64,000 bases of DNA from Paenibacillus sp. S150. Its GTDB lineage: Bacteria; Bacillota; Bacilli; Paenibacillales; Paenibacillaceae. The stretch covers positions 1-64,000 of the forward strand of contig NZ_JACBYI010000010.1 in NCBI RefSeq assembly GCF_019352175.1, in the 5' to 3' direction. This document shows positions 7,033-16,455 of the stretch, piece after piece; the first letter of the stretch is position 1; the number at the start of each line of letters is the position of its first letter. The notes beneath the pieces were generated by a model. The model worked only from the letters and a program-made list of their open reading frames with translations, searched no databases and had not been told where the DNA came from. A program made the translations under genes and the position numbers.

Positions 7033-8805
7033 GTGTATGGAAAAATCAAAGAATGGAATACGCTGCGCAATCAAATATTCATCGGGTTCTTGCTTGTCAT
7101 GATGATTATTATTGTGGTTTCCGGAGCGTTCGTCTACAACAGAGTATCTTATTTGCTGAAAAATAATGCGGAACGGCATATCCAGCAGACTGCGGTGCAA
7201 GCCAATGGGAGACTCGATGCGCTGATCGGCCAGATCGACAGCCTGATGGAGCAGGTCGCGAACCATCCGACCATCCAGCAGCTGCTGACGGAAGAGCTGG
7301 ATGGCAAGTCCGTGTCTTTCAATCAGCGGCAGTCGCTGCTGCAGATTATCTCCAGCTACCAGGCCTATATGCCGAGTGTGGGTTCTCTGGAGCTGTACAC
7401 GGCGGATTACCGGCTGTTGTTCCCAATCAAGGATGGCAGCCTGGGCACAAGAATCAATGAATCGTATATTGCTGAAGCCAATATCCAGAAGGGCAGACTG
7501 GTCTGGATCGGCGTCGACCCGAACGATAAGGAGAGTCTGCTGGCCATCCGCCAGGTCAGTTTGATGGACCGCTGGTTCTCGCGGGGAGGCTATTTAATGG
7601 CCCGTATCCAGCGCAGCTATTTCCAGCTTGATGATCCGCTGTCCGCCAGCGACGGGGGCGAAGCTGTGCTGCTGGTGAATGATGAGGGACAGCTGCTGGG
7701 CAGCAGTGAAACGCCGCAGCCGGAATTGCTGCCCCTGCTCGCCAGCAAGGACCAGACAGTCAGCTTCCAGGATAAGGAATATGTGCAGGTGAAGCTGCGC
7801 TCGGGCAAAACAAATTGGACGCTGCTGGTGCTCACGCCGGTAAGCTATGTGACCAAAGGCCTCTCTGTTCTGAGAACGGTCCTGCTGGTCTCGGGCGGGA
7901 TCGGAACGCTGCTGTTCCTAATTATGTCCTTTGTGCTGTCCACGATGATTACGAGGCCGATTATTCATTTAATCCGGGCGATGCGCAAATCCAGGCTTGG
8001 GATTCTGACCCCCAATCCGGAATCGGTATCCACCCTGGAGCTGAGGGAACTGAATTATACGTATAATGGCATGATTGCCAACATGAATGAACTGATCCGG
8101 GTGGTCTATGAAAAAGAAGTGCTGCAGAGCCGCACGGAGCTTAAAGCGCTGCAGGCTCAGATTAATCCCCATTTCTTGTTCAACACGCTGGAGGCGTTCA
8201 ACTGGTCGCTTGAGGAGAAGGGCGAAGAAGAGCTGGCCGGGCTTGTGGTTGTGATGTCAAGGCTGTTCCGGTACATTATCGGAAATTCAAACAGCGACGA
8301 ATGGGTTACACTTGGGGAAGAGATGGAACAGGTCAAGCGTTACCTGAAAATTATGGAGATGAGAATGGGGGACCGCCTGTCCTGGAAGATTCGGCTGGAA
8401 CCGAAGGAGGCGGCTGTGCCGGTGCCTAAGCTGCTCGTTCAGCCCATTGTGGAGAATGCCATTCTCCACGGGGTGGAGAGCCGGGTAGGCAGCGGAATGG
8501 TCAGTGTCCTGGCTGCTCCGTCATCCCGTGAAGGCTGGACCCAAATAACCGTGCAGGACAACGGGCCGGGGATGGATACGGATACGCTGCAGTCACTGTA
8601 CAATGCGCTTGCAGGCGGTCCGTCCATCTCTGCCAAAGGTACGGGAATAGGGCTTGTAAATGTACAGCGGCGGCTTAAGCTGTACTATGAAACGGAAGGA
8701 ACGAAGATGGACGGGCTGAACATTGAGAGTAAGCCGTCCGAGGGAACGGTTATCACTTTTGAAATTCCGAACAATGGAGGATATATCTATGAATCTGGGC
8801 AATAG
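7033..8805 (+). CDS. Sensor histidine kinase, YesM type (system 1)
   Basis: 590 aa. TM1 is near residues 15-37. An extracellular sensor (Cache-like, about 38-275) follows, then TM2 near 285-305 and HAMP (about 305-360). The His_kinase domain holds phospho-acceptor H380 in QAQINPHFLFNTL, and HATPase_c carries QPIVENAILHG and GTGIGLVNVQRR. It should phosphorylate the regulator encoded next. The GTG start has GAGGG 9 nt upstream. A nearby ATG at 7037 is out of frame. The stop overlaps the regulator start by 17 nt, so the two are translationally coupled. The signal is probably a sugar or oligosaccharide, judged from the transporter genes downstream. Confidence 0.9.
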   Translation: MYGKIKEWNTLRNQIFIGFLLVMMIIIVVSGAFVYNRVSYLLKNNAERHIQQTAVQANGRLDALIGQIDSLMEQVANHPTIQQLLTEELDGKSVSFNQRQSLLQIISSYQAYMPSVGSLELYTADYRLLFPIKDGSLGTRINESYIAEANIQKGRLVWIGVDPNDKESLLAIRQVSLMDRWFSRGGYLMARIQRSYFQLDDPLSASDGGEAVLLVNDEGQLLGSSETPQPELLPLLASKDQTVSFQDKEYVQVKLRSGKTNWTLLVLTPVSYVTKGLSVLRTVLLVSGGIGTLLFLIMSFVLSTMITRPIIHLIRAMRKSRLGILTPNPESVSTLELRELNYTYNGMIANMNELIRVVYEKEVLQSRTELKALQAQINPHFLFNTLEAFNWSLEEKGEEELAGLVVVMSRLFRYIIGNSNSDEWVTLGEEMEQVKRYLKIMEMRMGDRLSWKIRLEPKEAAVPVPKLLVQPIVENAILHGVESRVGSGMVSVLAAPSSREGWTQITVQDNGPGMDTDTLQSLYNALAGGPSISAKGTGIGLVNVQRRLKLYYETEGTKMDGLNIESKPSEGTVITFEIPNNGGYIYESGQ

Positions 8806-9589
8806 GACGATTCTGGTTGTGGATGATGAACCGAGAACACGGCAGGGCATCAGGCAGACGCTGGAGGTGTGGGCGGCTGGCCGCTATGCCGTAGAAACGG
8901 CTGATAATGGAATTGATGCGCGTGAGCGGCTGCTCCATGGGCGGGTGCATCTGCTGATTACCGATGTCCGCATGCCTGAAGTCAGTGGACTCGATCTGAT
9001 CCGTTCGCTGGAGGGGCAAGTGCGGAAGCCGGTCATTATTGTCATTTCCGGTTACGCAGAATTCGAGTATGTGCAGCAGGCACTTAGGCTGGGAGCTTTC
9101 AACTATCTGCTGAAGCCGCTGGACAAGGGAGAACTGCTCAAGGTTGTGGAGGATGCGCTGAAGCAGGAAGTGGAACAGCAGCGCCGTGAGAAACTGGAGA
9201 AGCTGGTCGATCACAAGCTGATGGAAATCGACCCGGATACGGCAGACATGGGTGAGCCGGTAAAAGAAGCGCTGGCCTATGTGGAGCAGCATTTGCATGA
9301 GCAGCTGACCATGGCCGAGGTGGCCGGAAGAATTCACCTGAATGCCAGCTATTTCAGCGTGGTCTTCAAGGAGCAGACCGGAGTACCGTTCAGTGAATAT
9401 TTGTCCCGTCTGAGAATTCAGCGGGCGAAGGAGCTGCTGCTGCAGACACGCCTGCCGGTTGGAGAGATCGGTGAACGCGTAGGCTACCGCACAGATAAAT
9501 ATTTTATCAAGGTATTCAAATCCCAGGAAAACATGAGTCCGAGCCGCTATCGCCAGCAAATGAAGGATGAGCGCAGCGAGATCCAATAA
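8789..9589 (+). CDS. Response regulator, YesN/AraC type (system 1)
   Basis: 266 aa. The N-terminal receiver domain has acidic pocket D12/D13 and phospho-acceptor D59 in LLITDVRMPE. The C-terminal AraC-type double helix-turn-helix lies at about 165-262 (HLNASYFSVVFKEQTG, then RVGYRTDKYFIKVFK). The start ATG at 8789 has GGAGG 8 nt upstream and lies inside the end of the kinase gene. It probably activates the binding-protein gene 112 bp downstream when phosphorylated by its partner. Confidence 0.92.
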   Translation: MNLGNRTILVVDDEPRTRQGIRQTLEVWAAGRYAVETADNGIDARERLLHGRVHLLITDVRMPEVSGLDLIRSLEGQVRKPVIIVISGYAEFEYVQQALRLGAFNYLLKPLDKGELLKVVEDALKQEVEQQRREKLEKLVDHKLMEIDPDTADMGEPVKEALAYVEQHLHEQLTMAEVAGRIHLNASYFSVVFKEQTGVPFSEYLSRLRIQRAKELLLQTRLPVGEIGERVGYRTDKYFIKVFKSQENMSPSRYRQQMKDERSEIQ

Positions 9590-9641
9590 AAGTGGAGTTA
9601 TAGCCAATGAGCGTGATCTTATAGTCCTCCGTACGCGATGC

Positions 9642-9666
9642 TAGAATATGTATGAGAACGGTTACA
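9642..9666 (+). promoter_or_regulatory. Promoter -10 with cre-like site (system 1 binding protein)
   Basis: TAGAAT at 9642-9647 is followed by TGAGAACGGTTACA at 9653-9666. The latter matches the CcpA box TGWAANCGNTNWCA with one mismatch. At this place CcpA would block transcription when good carbon sources are present. The same arrangement precedes the system 2 binding-protein gene. Confidence 0.5.
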
Positions 9667-9701
9667 TCAACCGTACAACGAAAAATATGGAGGTTATAGG
9701 A

Positions 9702-11057
9702 ATGCCAAGGAACAAAATAGCCAAAAGCCTGGTATTGACGTCTATGCTGGCACTCGTTCTGTCGGGCTGCGGCGGGGGAAATGGGAATAATGCAGCCGGC
9801 AACAGCACCGCAGCTCCGCCGGATGCAGCGGCATCCACTAACGCCCCGGAGCAAAAAGTGACCCTCAACATGATGCATTTATGGCCGGCAGGAAGCTCGG
9901 CTCAGCAGAATAAACTGGTTGGCCAGATTATTGACGATTACCAGAAGGAGCATCCGAACGTCACCATCAAGCAGGAAGTACTGGAGAATGAGCAGTATAA
10001 GAATAAGCTGAAGGTGCTGTCGGCCTCCAACGAGCTGCCGGATGTCGGCATTACATGGGCGGCAGGGTTCATGGAGCCTTATGTGAAAGGCGGATTGTTC
10101 GCACCGCTGGATGATATCCTGAGCGGGGAGCAGCTCAAGGATAAATTTGTTCCCGGCACTACAGAAGCCTATGCGGTGGACGGCAAGACCTATGCCCTGC
10201 CCATCGAGCTGAACATCTCGCCGATTTACTACAACAAGGATATTTTTGCCCGATACAATCTGCAGGCTCCAACCACGTATGAAGAATTCAGGCAAGTTGT
10301 GAAAACGCTCTCTGACAACGGTGTAGCTCCTATCGCCCTGGGCAACAAGGACCGCTGGACCGGCTCGCTGTGGTATATGTATCTGGCTGACCGGATCGCC
10401 GGCAGTGAAACCCTGAAGCAGGCTACCGGTGGTTCCGGCTCCTTCGATGATCCGGCGCTGATCCAGGCTGCGGCTGAAGTGCAGACCCTGGTGGACATGA
10501 ATGCCTTCAACAAGGGCTTCAACGGATTATCCAATGACGAAGGCAAGTCGGAGTTCATGAATGAGAAAGCGGCCATGTACCTGATGGGAACCTGGGAGCT
10601 GCCTAACTTCACGACCAATCCCGACATCCCGCAGGAATTCAAGGACAAGGTCGGATTCTTCAAATTCCCTACTGTTGACGGCGGCAAAGGAGACATTGAC
10701 AGCTGGGTGGGCGGTCCCGGCGTCGGCCTGTTCGTAGCCGAGTCCTCCGAGGTTAAGGAAGAAGCCAAGGCGTTCGTGGAATACTTTGTGGCCAAATGGG
10801 GCGCGGACTCCGTAACCACAGCAGGGGTTATTCCGGCGACCAAAGTGGATACCGCCAATTCCGGGCTGCCGCAGCTGTATGTGGATCTGCTGAATGAGCT
10901 TAATAATGCCAGCAGCATCACCTTGTTTGCGGATGTGCAGATGAAGCCGAATGCCGCCCAGGTCCACCTGGATATGATCCAGGCGCTGTTCGGCAAAGCG
11001 GTGACGCCGGACCAGTTCGCCGCCAAGCATAAAGAAGCGGTGGAAAAGGGAAACTGA
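9702..11057 (+). CDS. Carbohydrate ABC transporter substrate-binding lipoprotein (system 1)
   Basis: 451 aa. A lipoprotein signal with lipobox LSGC (lipidated C23) is followed by a Gly/Asn/Ala-rich linker and a family-1 extracellular solute-binding domain (LNMMHLWPAGSS, LPDVGITWAAGFMEPYVKGG, YALPIELNISPIYYNKDIF). It captures a sugar or oligosaccharide and delivers it to the two permeases that follow. ATG 9702 has GGAGG 9 nt upstream. An in-frame ATG at 9687 overlaps that site and is unlikely. No ATP-binding gene is in the cluster, as is usual for these transporters, which share MsmX-type ATPases. Confidence 0.92.
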   Translation: MPRNKIAKSLVLTSMLALVLSGCGGGNGNNAAGNSTAAPPDAAASTNAPEQKVTLNMMHLWPAGSSAQQNKLVGQIIDDYQKEHPNVTIKQEVLENEQYKNKLKVLSASNELPDVGITWAAGFMEPYVKGGLFAPLDDILSGEQLKDKFVPGTTEAYAVDGKTYALPIELNISPIYYNKDIFARYNLQAPTTYEEFRQVVKTLSDNGVAPIALGNKDRWTGSLWYMYLADRIAGSETLKQATGGSGSFDDPALIQAAAEVQTLVDMNAFNKGFNGLSNDEGKSEFMNEKAAMYLMGTWELPNFTTNPDIPQEFKDKVGFFKFPTVDGGKGDIDSWVGGPGVGLFVAESSEVKEEAKAFVEYFVAKWGADSVTTAGVIPATKVDTANSGLPQLYVDLLNELNNASSITLFADVQMKPNAAQVHLDMIQALFGKAVTPDQFAAKHKEAVEKGN

Positions 11058-11176
11058 GCGGCCCGGTGAAGGATTGACGGAAACGGGAGTCTCCGGCGGT
11101 TGCCTGGAGCCTCCCGTTCCTCAGCTGGCGCTCAAGCTGCGGTAATCCGCAATACATGGAAAGGAGGACAAGCATT

Positions 11177-12058
11177 ATGGAGAAAGTGATGTCGAACAAG
11201 CTGGTGATTGCACTCTACGTGCTGCCTTCCCTGCTGCTTATCATGGGCATTGTCTATATCCCGATTGTGCTGACCGGTTATTACGGGCTGAACCAGTGGG
11301 ACGGAATCAGCAAGATGGTCTTTATTGGACTGGATAACTACAAAGAACTGGTGAAGGATTCCGCGTTCTGGCAAAGTGCGCTGCACTCCCTGCTGCTCGC
11401 TTTGTTCTCGGGAGTCAGCCTCATCGGCTATCTGGGGATCGCGCTGGTGCTGTCAGGCAAGATCAAAGGCGCGAATCTGTTGCGCAAAATCTATTTGGTT
11501 CCGATGCTGCTGTCTTCGGTAGCCATCGCCCAGCTGTGGCTGAAAATCTACCATCCGACGAACGGGGTGCTGAACAGCCTGCTGATGTCTCTGGGGGTTG
11601 ATAATCCGCCTGCATGGCTGGCCGAGCCATCCATCGTGCTGATTGCGCTGTTCATCCCTATCATCTGGCAGTACGCCGGGTTTTATATTCTGATTTATTA
11701 TGCCGCCTTGAAGAACATTCCGGAGTCGCTGATGGAAGCGGCGCGGATTGACGGGGCCAACCCTTGGCAGATTGCCGCCCGGATCAAGCTGCCGCTGATC
11801 AGCGAGGTGATCAAGGTTACAGTGGTGCTGTCGGTGGTGGGATCGCTGAAATATTTTGACCTTATCTATGTAATGACCGACGGCGGGCCGAACGGAGCCA
11901 GTGAAGTCATGGCATCGTATATGTACCATAAAGCCTTCCGCAGCTTTGACTTCGGTTATGGCAGTGCCATCGGATTCTTCCTGCTGCTGATCTGTCTGGT
12001 GGCAACCTATCTGATCCGCAGGGCTACGGCTTCCAAAGAGACGATTCAATATTCTTGA
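11177..12058 (+). CDS. Carbohydrate ABC transporter permease, MalF/UgpA type (system 1)
   Basis: 293 aa with about six membrane helices. It has the EAA loop that contacts the ATPase (SLMEAARIDGANPWQIAARI). AAGGAGG lies 10 nt before ATG 11177. The in-frame ATG at 11156 precedes that site and is rejected. It pairs with the next permease to form the translocation channel. Confidence 0.92.
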   Translation: MEKVMSNKLVIALYVLPSLLLIMGIVYIPIVLTGYYGLNQWDGISKMVFIGLDNYKELVKDSAFWQSALHSLLLALFSGVSLIGYLGIALVLSGKIKGANLLRKIYLVPMLLSSVAIAQLWLKIYHPTNGVLNSLLMSLGVDNPPAWLAEPSIVLIALFIPIIWQYAGFYILIYYAALKNIPESLMEAARIDGANPWQIAARIKLPLISEVIKVTVVLSVVGSLKYFDLIYVMTDGGPNGASEVMASYMYHKAFRSFDFGYGSAIGFFLLLICLVATYLIRRATASKETIQYS

Positions 12059-12086
12059 CCGGTCCGCGAGAGAGGAGGAGCAATTA

Positions 12087-12971
12087 ATGAGAACTGAAGC
12101 TGCTTACAGCCAGCCGCCCCTGCAGCAGCGGAGCGGAACCCTTCTGCTGCGCAGATCCGGTTATGGCCTGCTCTATATTGCATTGATTGCGGTGGCTGTA
12201 ATCCAGTTGCTGCCGCTGGTATGGCTGTTCATTTTTTCACTGAAGAATAACCAGGAAGTCTTCAATATGGCTCCCTTTGCCATTCCGGCCCATCCGCACT
12301 GGAGCAATTACGCGAACGTATGGTCAAACGGCAACATCGGGCAGTATTTCATCAACAGTGTATGGATTACAGCGGTATCACTGGCGCTTACCGTGATGCT
12401 GGCCAGCTTTGTGACCTTTGCGGTGACCCGCATGAGATGGAAGAGCAGCTCGCTCGTGCTTGGCCTGTTCATGGTAGGGCTGATGATTCCTGTCCATTCC
12501 ACGCTGATTCCCTTGTTCAGCATGTTCAACAAGCTGCATTTGACGGACAATCCGCTCTCCATCATCCTGTCGTATGTGGCGTTCAACCTGCCGACAACCA
12601 TCATGATCCTGCTGGGATTCTATTATTCCCTGCCGAAGGAAGTGGAGGAAGCGGCGATTATCGACGGCTGCTCCGTGAATACGATGTTCTTCCGGATTGT
12701 GCTGCCCATGACCTCATCTGTGCTGGCAACCACAGCGATTATCAATATGATCTATAACTGGAACGAGTTCATCTTCGTCAACACGTTCATCAGCTCGGAC
12801 CATTTCAAGACGCTTACGGTTGGGGTGCAGAATTTCATCGGGCAATATACAACGGATTGGGGGGCTATCGGGGCAACCCTGATGATCAGCATTCTGCCGA
12901 TTCTGCTGGTATTCCTGATTATGAGTGAACGGATTGTCGAGGGGATCGCTGCCGGCTCTGTAAAAGGGTAA
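12087..12971 (+). CDS. Carbohydrate ABC transporter permease, MalG type (system 1)
   Basis: 294 aa with six membrane helices and the EAA loop EVEEAAIIDGCSVNTMFFRI. The C-terminus ends in the AAGSVKG motif typical of MalG-like proteins in Gram-positives. GAGGAGG lies upstream of the ATG. It is the last gene of the system 1 unit and is followed by the hairpin at 12998-13046. Confidence 0.92.
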   Translation: MRTEAAYSQPPLQQRSGTLLLRRSGYGLLYIALIAVAVIQLLPLVWLFIFSLKNNQEVFNMAPFAIPAHPHWSNYANVWSNGNIGQYFINSVWITAVSLALTVMLASFVTFAVTRMRWKSSSLVLGLFMVGLMIPVHSTLIPLFSMFNKLHLTDNPLSIILSYVAFNLPTTIMILLGFYYSLPKEVEEAAIIDGCSVNTMFFRIVLPMTSSVLATTAIINMIYNWNEFIFVNTFISSDHFKTLTVGVQNFIGQYTTDWGAIGATLMISILPILLVFLIMSERIVEGIAAGSVKG

Positions 12972-12997
12972 GAAAGCAAGCCGTCGTCAAAATGTAC

Positions 12998-13046
12998 AAA
13001 TGGGATGTCCGGCAGCCTTATTCAAGGCTTGCGGAACATCCCATTT
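12998..13046. terminator. Strong terminator between convergent genes
   Basis: AAATGGGATGT and GGCAGCC on the left pair with AGGCT and ACATCCCATTT on the right. The stem is long with a small internal bulge. It separates system 1 (+) from the MATE gene (-). Confidence 0.75.
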
Positions 13047-13110
13047 CTGTGTGTGCAGGGAAATACGCCTAAATCAAGTTTCCCTTTCATTCCCTTCATT
13101 TTTTTATGCA

Positions 13111-14505
13111 TCAGTGTGCCGGTGCGGCAGAGGGGAGTGCGGTCTCAGCAGTCTCTGCAGTATCGTGTTCAATCAGGCCATGCTTTTCCCAGGCCCGGCT
13201 CTTCCAGCGGAAGTACATAATGACAGCCCTGAGCCATTCGTCAAAAGCTGTAGCCAGCCACACTCCGGCAAGCCCCAGATGAAGCCGGAACACAAGCACG
13301 TAACCCAGCGGCAGACTCAGGCAAACCATGGAGATCAGGCCCATATAGACCGGGAACTTGGCATCGCCCGAAGCGCGCAGCGAGTTGATAATGACCAGGT
13401 TGCAGGTTCGTCCTGTCTCCAGGAAGATACTGAGCAGAATAACCTGGGCTCCCATCGTGACGATGTTCAGGTTGTCCGTGAACAGGCCCATCAGAGGCAC
13501 GCGGAAGAAGATGACGACGGCATCAATGACCACCGTGACGAGCAACGCCCACTTTACACTGCTGAATACCCGCCTGTAGGCTTCCTCCGGCCGCCTTGCC
13601 CCGACAAGATGCCCCACAATAATTGAAGTGCCCATGGATACTGCGACGCTGAAGAGAAAAATATAGCTGGAGATATTCAGCGCATATTGGCGGGTAGCCA
13701 TAGCTTCTGCACCCAGATAGGTGATGTATAAAGTGAAGATCAGCTGGCAGGATTGATAGATCACCGATTCAAAAGCGGACGGAATGCCGATTTTGAGAAT
13801 CTGCAGTACATATTTTTTGGAAAGACGGATGTAATAGGTCCACTTCACCCGCACCTCCATAACTCTGTAGAGCAGCAGGAAGAAGATAATGAGGCAGATT
13901 AAACGGCTGGCTACCGTGGAAATCGCCGCTCCCTGCACACCCAGTGCGGGCAAGCCGAAATGTCCGAAGATCAGCAGATAATTGCCGGCTACGTGAATGA
14001 GGTTCATCAGCAGGGAGACCATCATCGTCTGCTTGGTGAAGCCATAGGTACGGATGGTCGTTGCGAGGGCATTGAGCAGCGCCTGCAGAAAGATTCCGCC
14101 TCCGACAATATGAATATAGACCTTGGCATGCACGAGAATATCCCCTGTAACATTCAGTGCCCTCAGCAGCGCCTCGCCGAAGAGCAGCAGGGCGGTGCTA
14201 AGAATAACGCCTACGGCCAGATTAAGTGTAACGGCATTGCCGGTGACCTCTGCGGCCTCCCTGGGCTTCTTCGATCCGAGATATTGGGATACAACAATCG
14301 CCGCGCCGTTGCCGATCACGCTGAGCACGAGGATAGCCATAGTAATAATTTGATTTGCTGCGCCTACACCGGATACGGCGTCATCCGATACCGAGCTGAT
14401 CATGAACGTATCGACACTTCCCATGAGCATAAAAAGGAACAGCTCCAGAAAAATAGGCCAGGTCAGCTTAATCAAATTGAATTCCTGGTGCTTCGTTTGA
14501 GTCAT
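13111..14505 (-). CDS. MATE family efflux transporter
   Basis: 464 aa with about twelve membrane helices and two homologous halves. The first begins LTWPIFLELFLFMLMGSVDTFMIS, a typical MATE opening. Members export drugs or metabolites in exchange for Na+ or H+. The substrate is unknown. ATG 14505 has CAGGTG 5 nt upstream. An earlier in-frame ATG at 14577 has no ribosome site. It is a single-gene unit, divergent from hxlAB. Confidence 0.9.
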   Translation of the reverse strand: MTQTKHQEFNLIKLTWPIFLELFLFMLMGSVDTFMISSVSDDAVSGVGAANQIITMAILVLSVIGNGAAIVVSQYLGSKKPREAAEVTGNAVTLNLAVGVILSTALLLFGEALLRALNVTGDILVHAKVYIHIVGGGIFLQALLNALATTIRTYGFTKQTMMVSLLMNLIHVAGNYLLIFGHFGLPALGVQGAAISTVASRLICLIIFFLLLYRVMEVRVKWTYYIRLSKKYVLQILKIGIPSAFESVIYQSCQLIFTLYITYLGAEAMATRQYALNISSYIFLFSVAVSMGTSIIVGHLVGARRPEEAYRRVFSSVKWALLVTVVIDAVVIFFRVPLMGLFTDNLNIVTMGAQVILLSIFLETGRTCNLVIINSLRASGDAKFPVYMGLISMVCLSLPLGYVLVFRLHLGLAGVWLATAFDEWLRAVIMYFRWKSRAWEKHGLIEHDTAETAETALPSAAPAH

Positions 14506-14778
14506 TACACACCTGCTTTTAATTATTTCGCGCTGACGTTCAGCTGTAAACAAGGTGTATGTTAGCACAGCTTTCATGGAATTGCAGTATTTTTATGAAA
14601 AATGTGAAAAAACTCAACATGGATTTGCTGAACGCTGCCCTTCCAGCAGCCCGGTATCCGCACAATAGTATCCCCGGAGTAACTACATCACGATAAAGTG
14701 CCTACTTCCCTTATTGAATTTATGGACCTACAATATGTGAAGCACTTACTAAAATATATTAAAAAGGAGTTTTGATAG

Positions 14779-15411
14779 ATGAAGCTGCAATTGGCGCTGG
14801 ATCTTGTAGATATTGCCGGAGCGAAGGAAATTGTCTCGGAGGTAGCCGGATTTATTGATATTGTGGAGATCGGCACACCGATTGTAATTAATGAGGGCCT
14901 GCATGCGGTGAAGGCGATTAAGGAAGCTTTTCCTTCCCTGACTGTATTGGCCGACCTGAAAATCATGGATGCCGGCGGGTATGAGGTGATGAAGGCGGCT
15001 GAAGCGGGCGCAGACATCGTGACAGTACTTGGCGTGTCCGATGACTCGACGATCAAAGGGGCCGTAGAGGAAGCCGGGAAGAGCGGCCGGAAGATTCTGG
15101 TGGACCTGATTAACGTCAAGGATATTGCATCCAGGGCGGCTGAGGTTGACGCACTTGGCGTGGATTATATCTGTGTGCATTCCGGTTATGACCATCAGGC
15201 GGAAGGCAAAAACTCCTTTGCCGATCTGCGGGCCATCAAGGGCGTGGTGAAGCGGGCGAAGACGGCGGTTGCCGGAGGAATCAAGCTGGGCACGCTGCCT
15301 GAAGTGATTGCAGCCGGTCCCGATCTGGTGATTGTTGGCGGCGGCATTACCGGCGAAAGCGATCAAAAGGCAGCGGCGGCGGAAATGAAGCGCCTGGTCG
15401 GCCAGGCTTAA
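14779..15411 (+). CDS. hxlA: 3-hexulose-6-phosphate synthase
   Basis: 210 aa, the normal length. A TIM barrel of the OMP-decarboxylase superfamily with its signature D-x-K-x-x-D (D59, K61, D64 in LADLKIMDAG) and D8 in LALDLVD. It condenses formaldehyde with ribulose 5-phosphate to 3-hexulose 6-phosphate, the first step of the ribulose monophosphate route, used for formaldehyde detoxification in non-methylotrophs. GGAG lies 10 nt before the ATG. hxlB follows after 8 nt. No regulator gene is adjacent: the window's two HxlR genes lie 11 kb away. Confidence 0.95.
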   Translation: MKLQLALDLVDIAGAKEIVSEVAGFIDIVEIGTPIVINEGLHAVKAIKEAFPSLTVLADLKIMDAGGYEVMKAAEAGADIVTVLGVSDDSTIKGAVEEAGKSGRKILVDLINVKDIASRAAEVDALGVDYICVHSGYDHQAEGKNSFADLRAIKGVVKRAKTAVAGGIKLGTLPEVIAAGPDLVIVGGGITGESDQKAAAAEMKRLVGQA

Positions 15412-15419
15412 GGCTGCTT

Positions 15420-15977
15420 ATGGATACCGTCAGCTACGCGCAGGAAATCGTAAAGGAGCTGCAGCGCTCGGTTGCGGAGCTTGGAGCGGAGGAGGCGGAA
15501 CGGATGGCAGAGCTGCTGCTGCGCTCCGGCAAGGTATTCGTCGCCGGAGCTGGCCGCTCCGGCCTCATGGGCCGGGCCTTCGCCATGCGGCTGATGCATG
15601 CCGGGAAGGAGGCCTATGTGGTCGGTGAGACCGTGACCCCGGGCATCGGACCGGGCGATGTGCTGGTGCTCGGCTCCGGTTCCGGCGAGACCTCCAGCCT
15701 ATTGTCCATGACTGTGAAAGCCAGGGCAGCGGGAGCTGCGGTTGTGGCTGTAACGATTGCCCCAGAGTCGTCCATCGGACGGCTGGCGGACCAGATCGTC
15801 AAGCTGCCTGGAGTGCGCAAGGAACAGACGGATGGAAGCCGGACTACCATCCAGCCGATGGCTTCTCTGTTCGAGCAGACCCTGCTGCTCTTCTATGATG
15901 CCGTGATTCTGCGGTTGATGGAGCAGACCGGCCAGACCTCCAAGCGGATGTTTGGCAACCATGCCAATCTGGAATAA
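15420..15977 (+). CDS. hxlB: 6-phospho-3-hexuloisomerase
   Basis: 185 aa with a single SIS sugar-isomerase domain (VFVAGAGRSGLMGRAFAMRL, then LVLGSGSGETSS). It converts 3-hexulose 6-phosphate to fructose 6-phosphate. It starts 8 nt after the hxlA stop, so the two genes form one operon. The gene order hxlA-hxlB is the same as in Bacillus subtilis, where HxlR activates the pair in response to formaldehyde. Confidence 0.95.
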   Translation: MDTVSYAQEIVKELQRSVAELGAEEAERMAELLLRSGKVFVAGAGRSGLMGRAFAMRLMHAGKEAYVVGETVTPGIGPGDVLVLGSGSGETSSLLSMTVKARAAGAAVVAVTIAPESSIGRLADQIVKLPGVRKEQTDGSRTTIQPMASLFEQTLLLFYDAVILRLMEQTGQTSKRMFGNHANLE

Positions 15978-15979
15978 AA

Positions 15980-16017
15980 CAATACCGCCTGTCCGGGTTC
16001 ATGGACAGGCGGTATTG
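15980..16017. terminator. Bidirectional terminator between hxlB and the cupin gene
   Basis: AATACCGCCTGTCC pairs perfectly with GGACAGGCGGTATT across an 8-nt loop. On the minus strand it is followed by TTGTTTTATT. The plus side has no T-run, so it is best suited to the cupin gene. Confidence 0.75.
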
Positions 16018-16071
16018 TGATGTGTCTGTGCAATCTCCAGGGCGAAGGAAGCCCTGCTGGAAATCTTCAAT

Positions 16072-16401
16072 TCAGCCGCCCTGGCGCTTAAGAAGATCCT
16101 CCCGGATAGGCGTGAAGGCATCGAGCAGTGCCGATTCGGCCTCCAGTGCGGTGACACCATGCTTGGCGTTTGGCGGTATGGCAATGCTCTGGCCTGTGTG
16201 AACAATATGCTTCCTGCCGTCAATGCGGAACTCAAAGCTTCCGCGCAGACAGTAGCTCATCTGCTCGTGGGGATGGCTGTGCTCATAGCCCTCTGCTCCC
16301 TTTTCGAAATGGACCTCCATCATCATCAGACTGGCGGCTGCATTCACAATACAGCGTTTCACTCCCGGCTCTGCCGGTTCCCATACTCCAAGATTGCTCA
16401 T
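16072..16401 (-). CDS. Cupin-domain protein
   Basis: 109 aa, a single beta-barrel cupin with metal-ligand pattern HSHPHEQ followed by GSFEFRIDG, then PPNAKHGV. It is similar to small KdgF-like cupins, which in other bacteria linearise unsaturated uronates released by polysaccharide lyases. The role is inferred from the lyase gene directly upstream on the same strand (54 bp gap). The start at 16401 has GGGGG 8-9 nt upstream. An earlier ATG at 16422 overlaps that site. Confidence 0.8.
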   Translation of the reverse strand: MSNLGVWEPAEPGVKRCIVNAAASLMMMEVHFEKGAEGYEHSHPHEQMSYCLRGSFEFRIDGRKHIVHTGQSIAIPPNAKHGVTALEAESALLDAFTPIREDLLKRQGG

Positions 16402-16455
16402 ATTTCTAATTCCCCCATCCATTTAATATGTTGTAATACACAGCGGTTTGCCTGT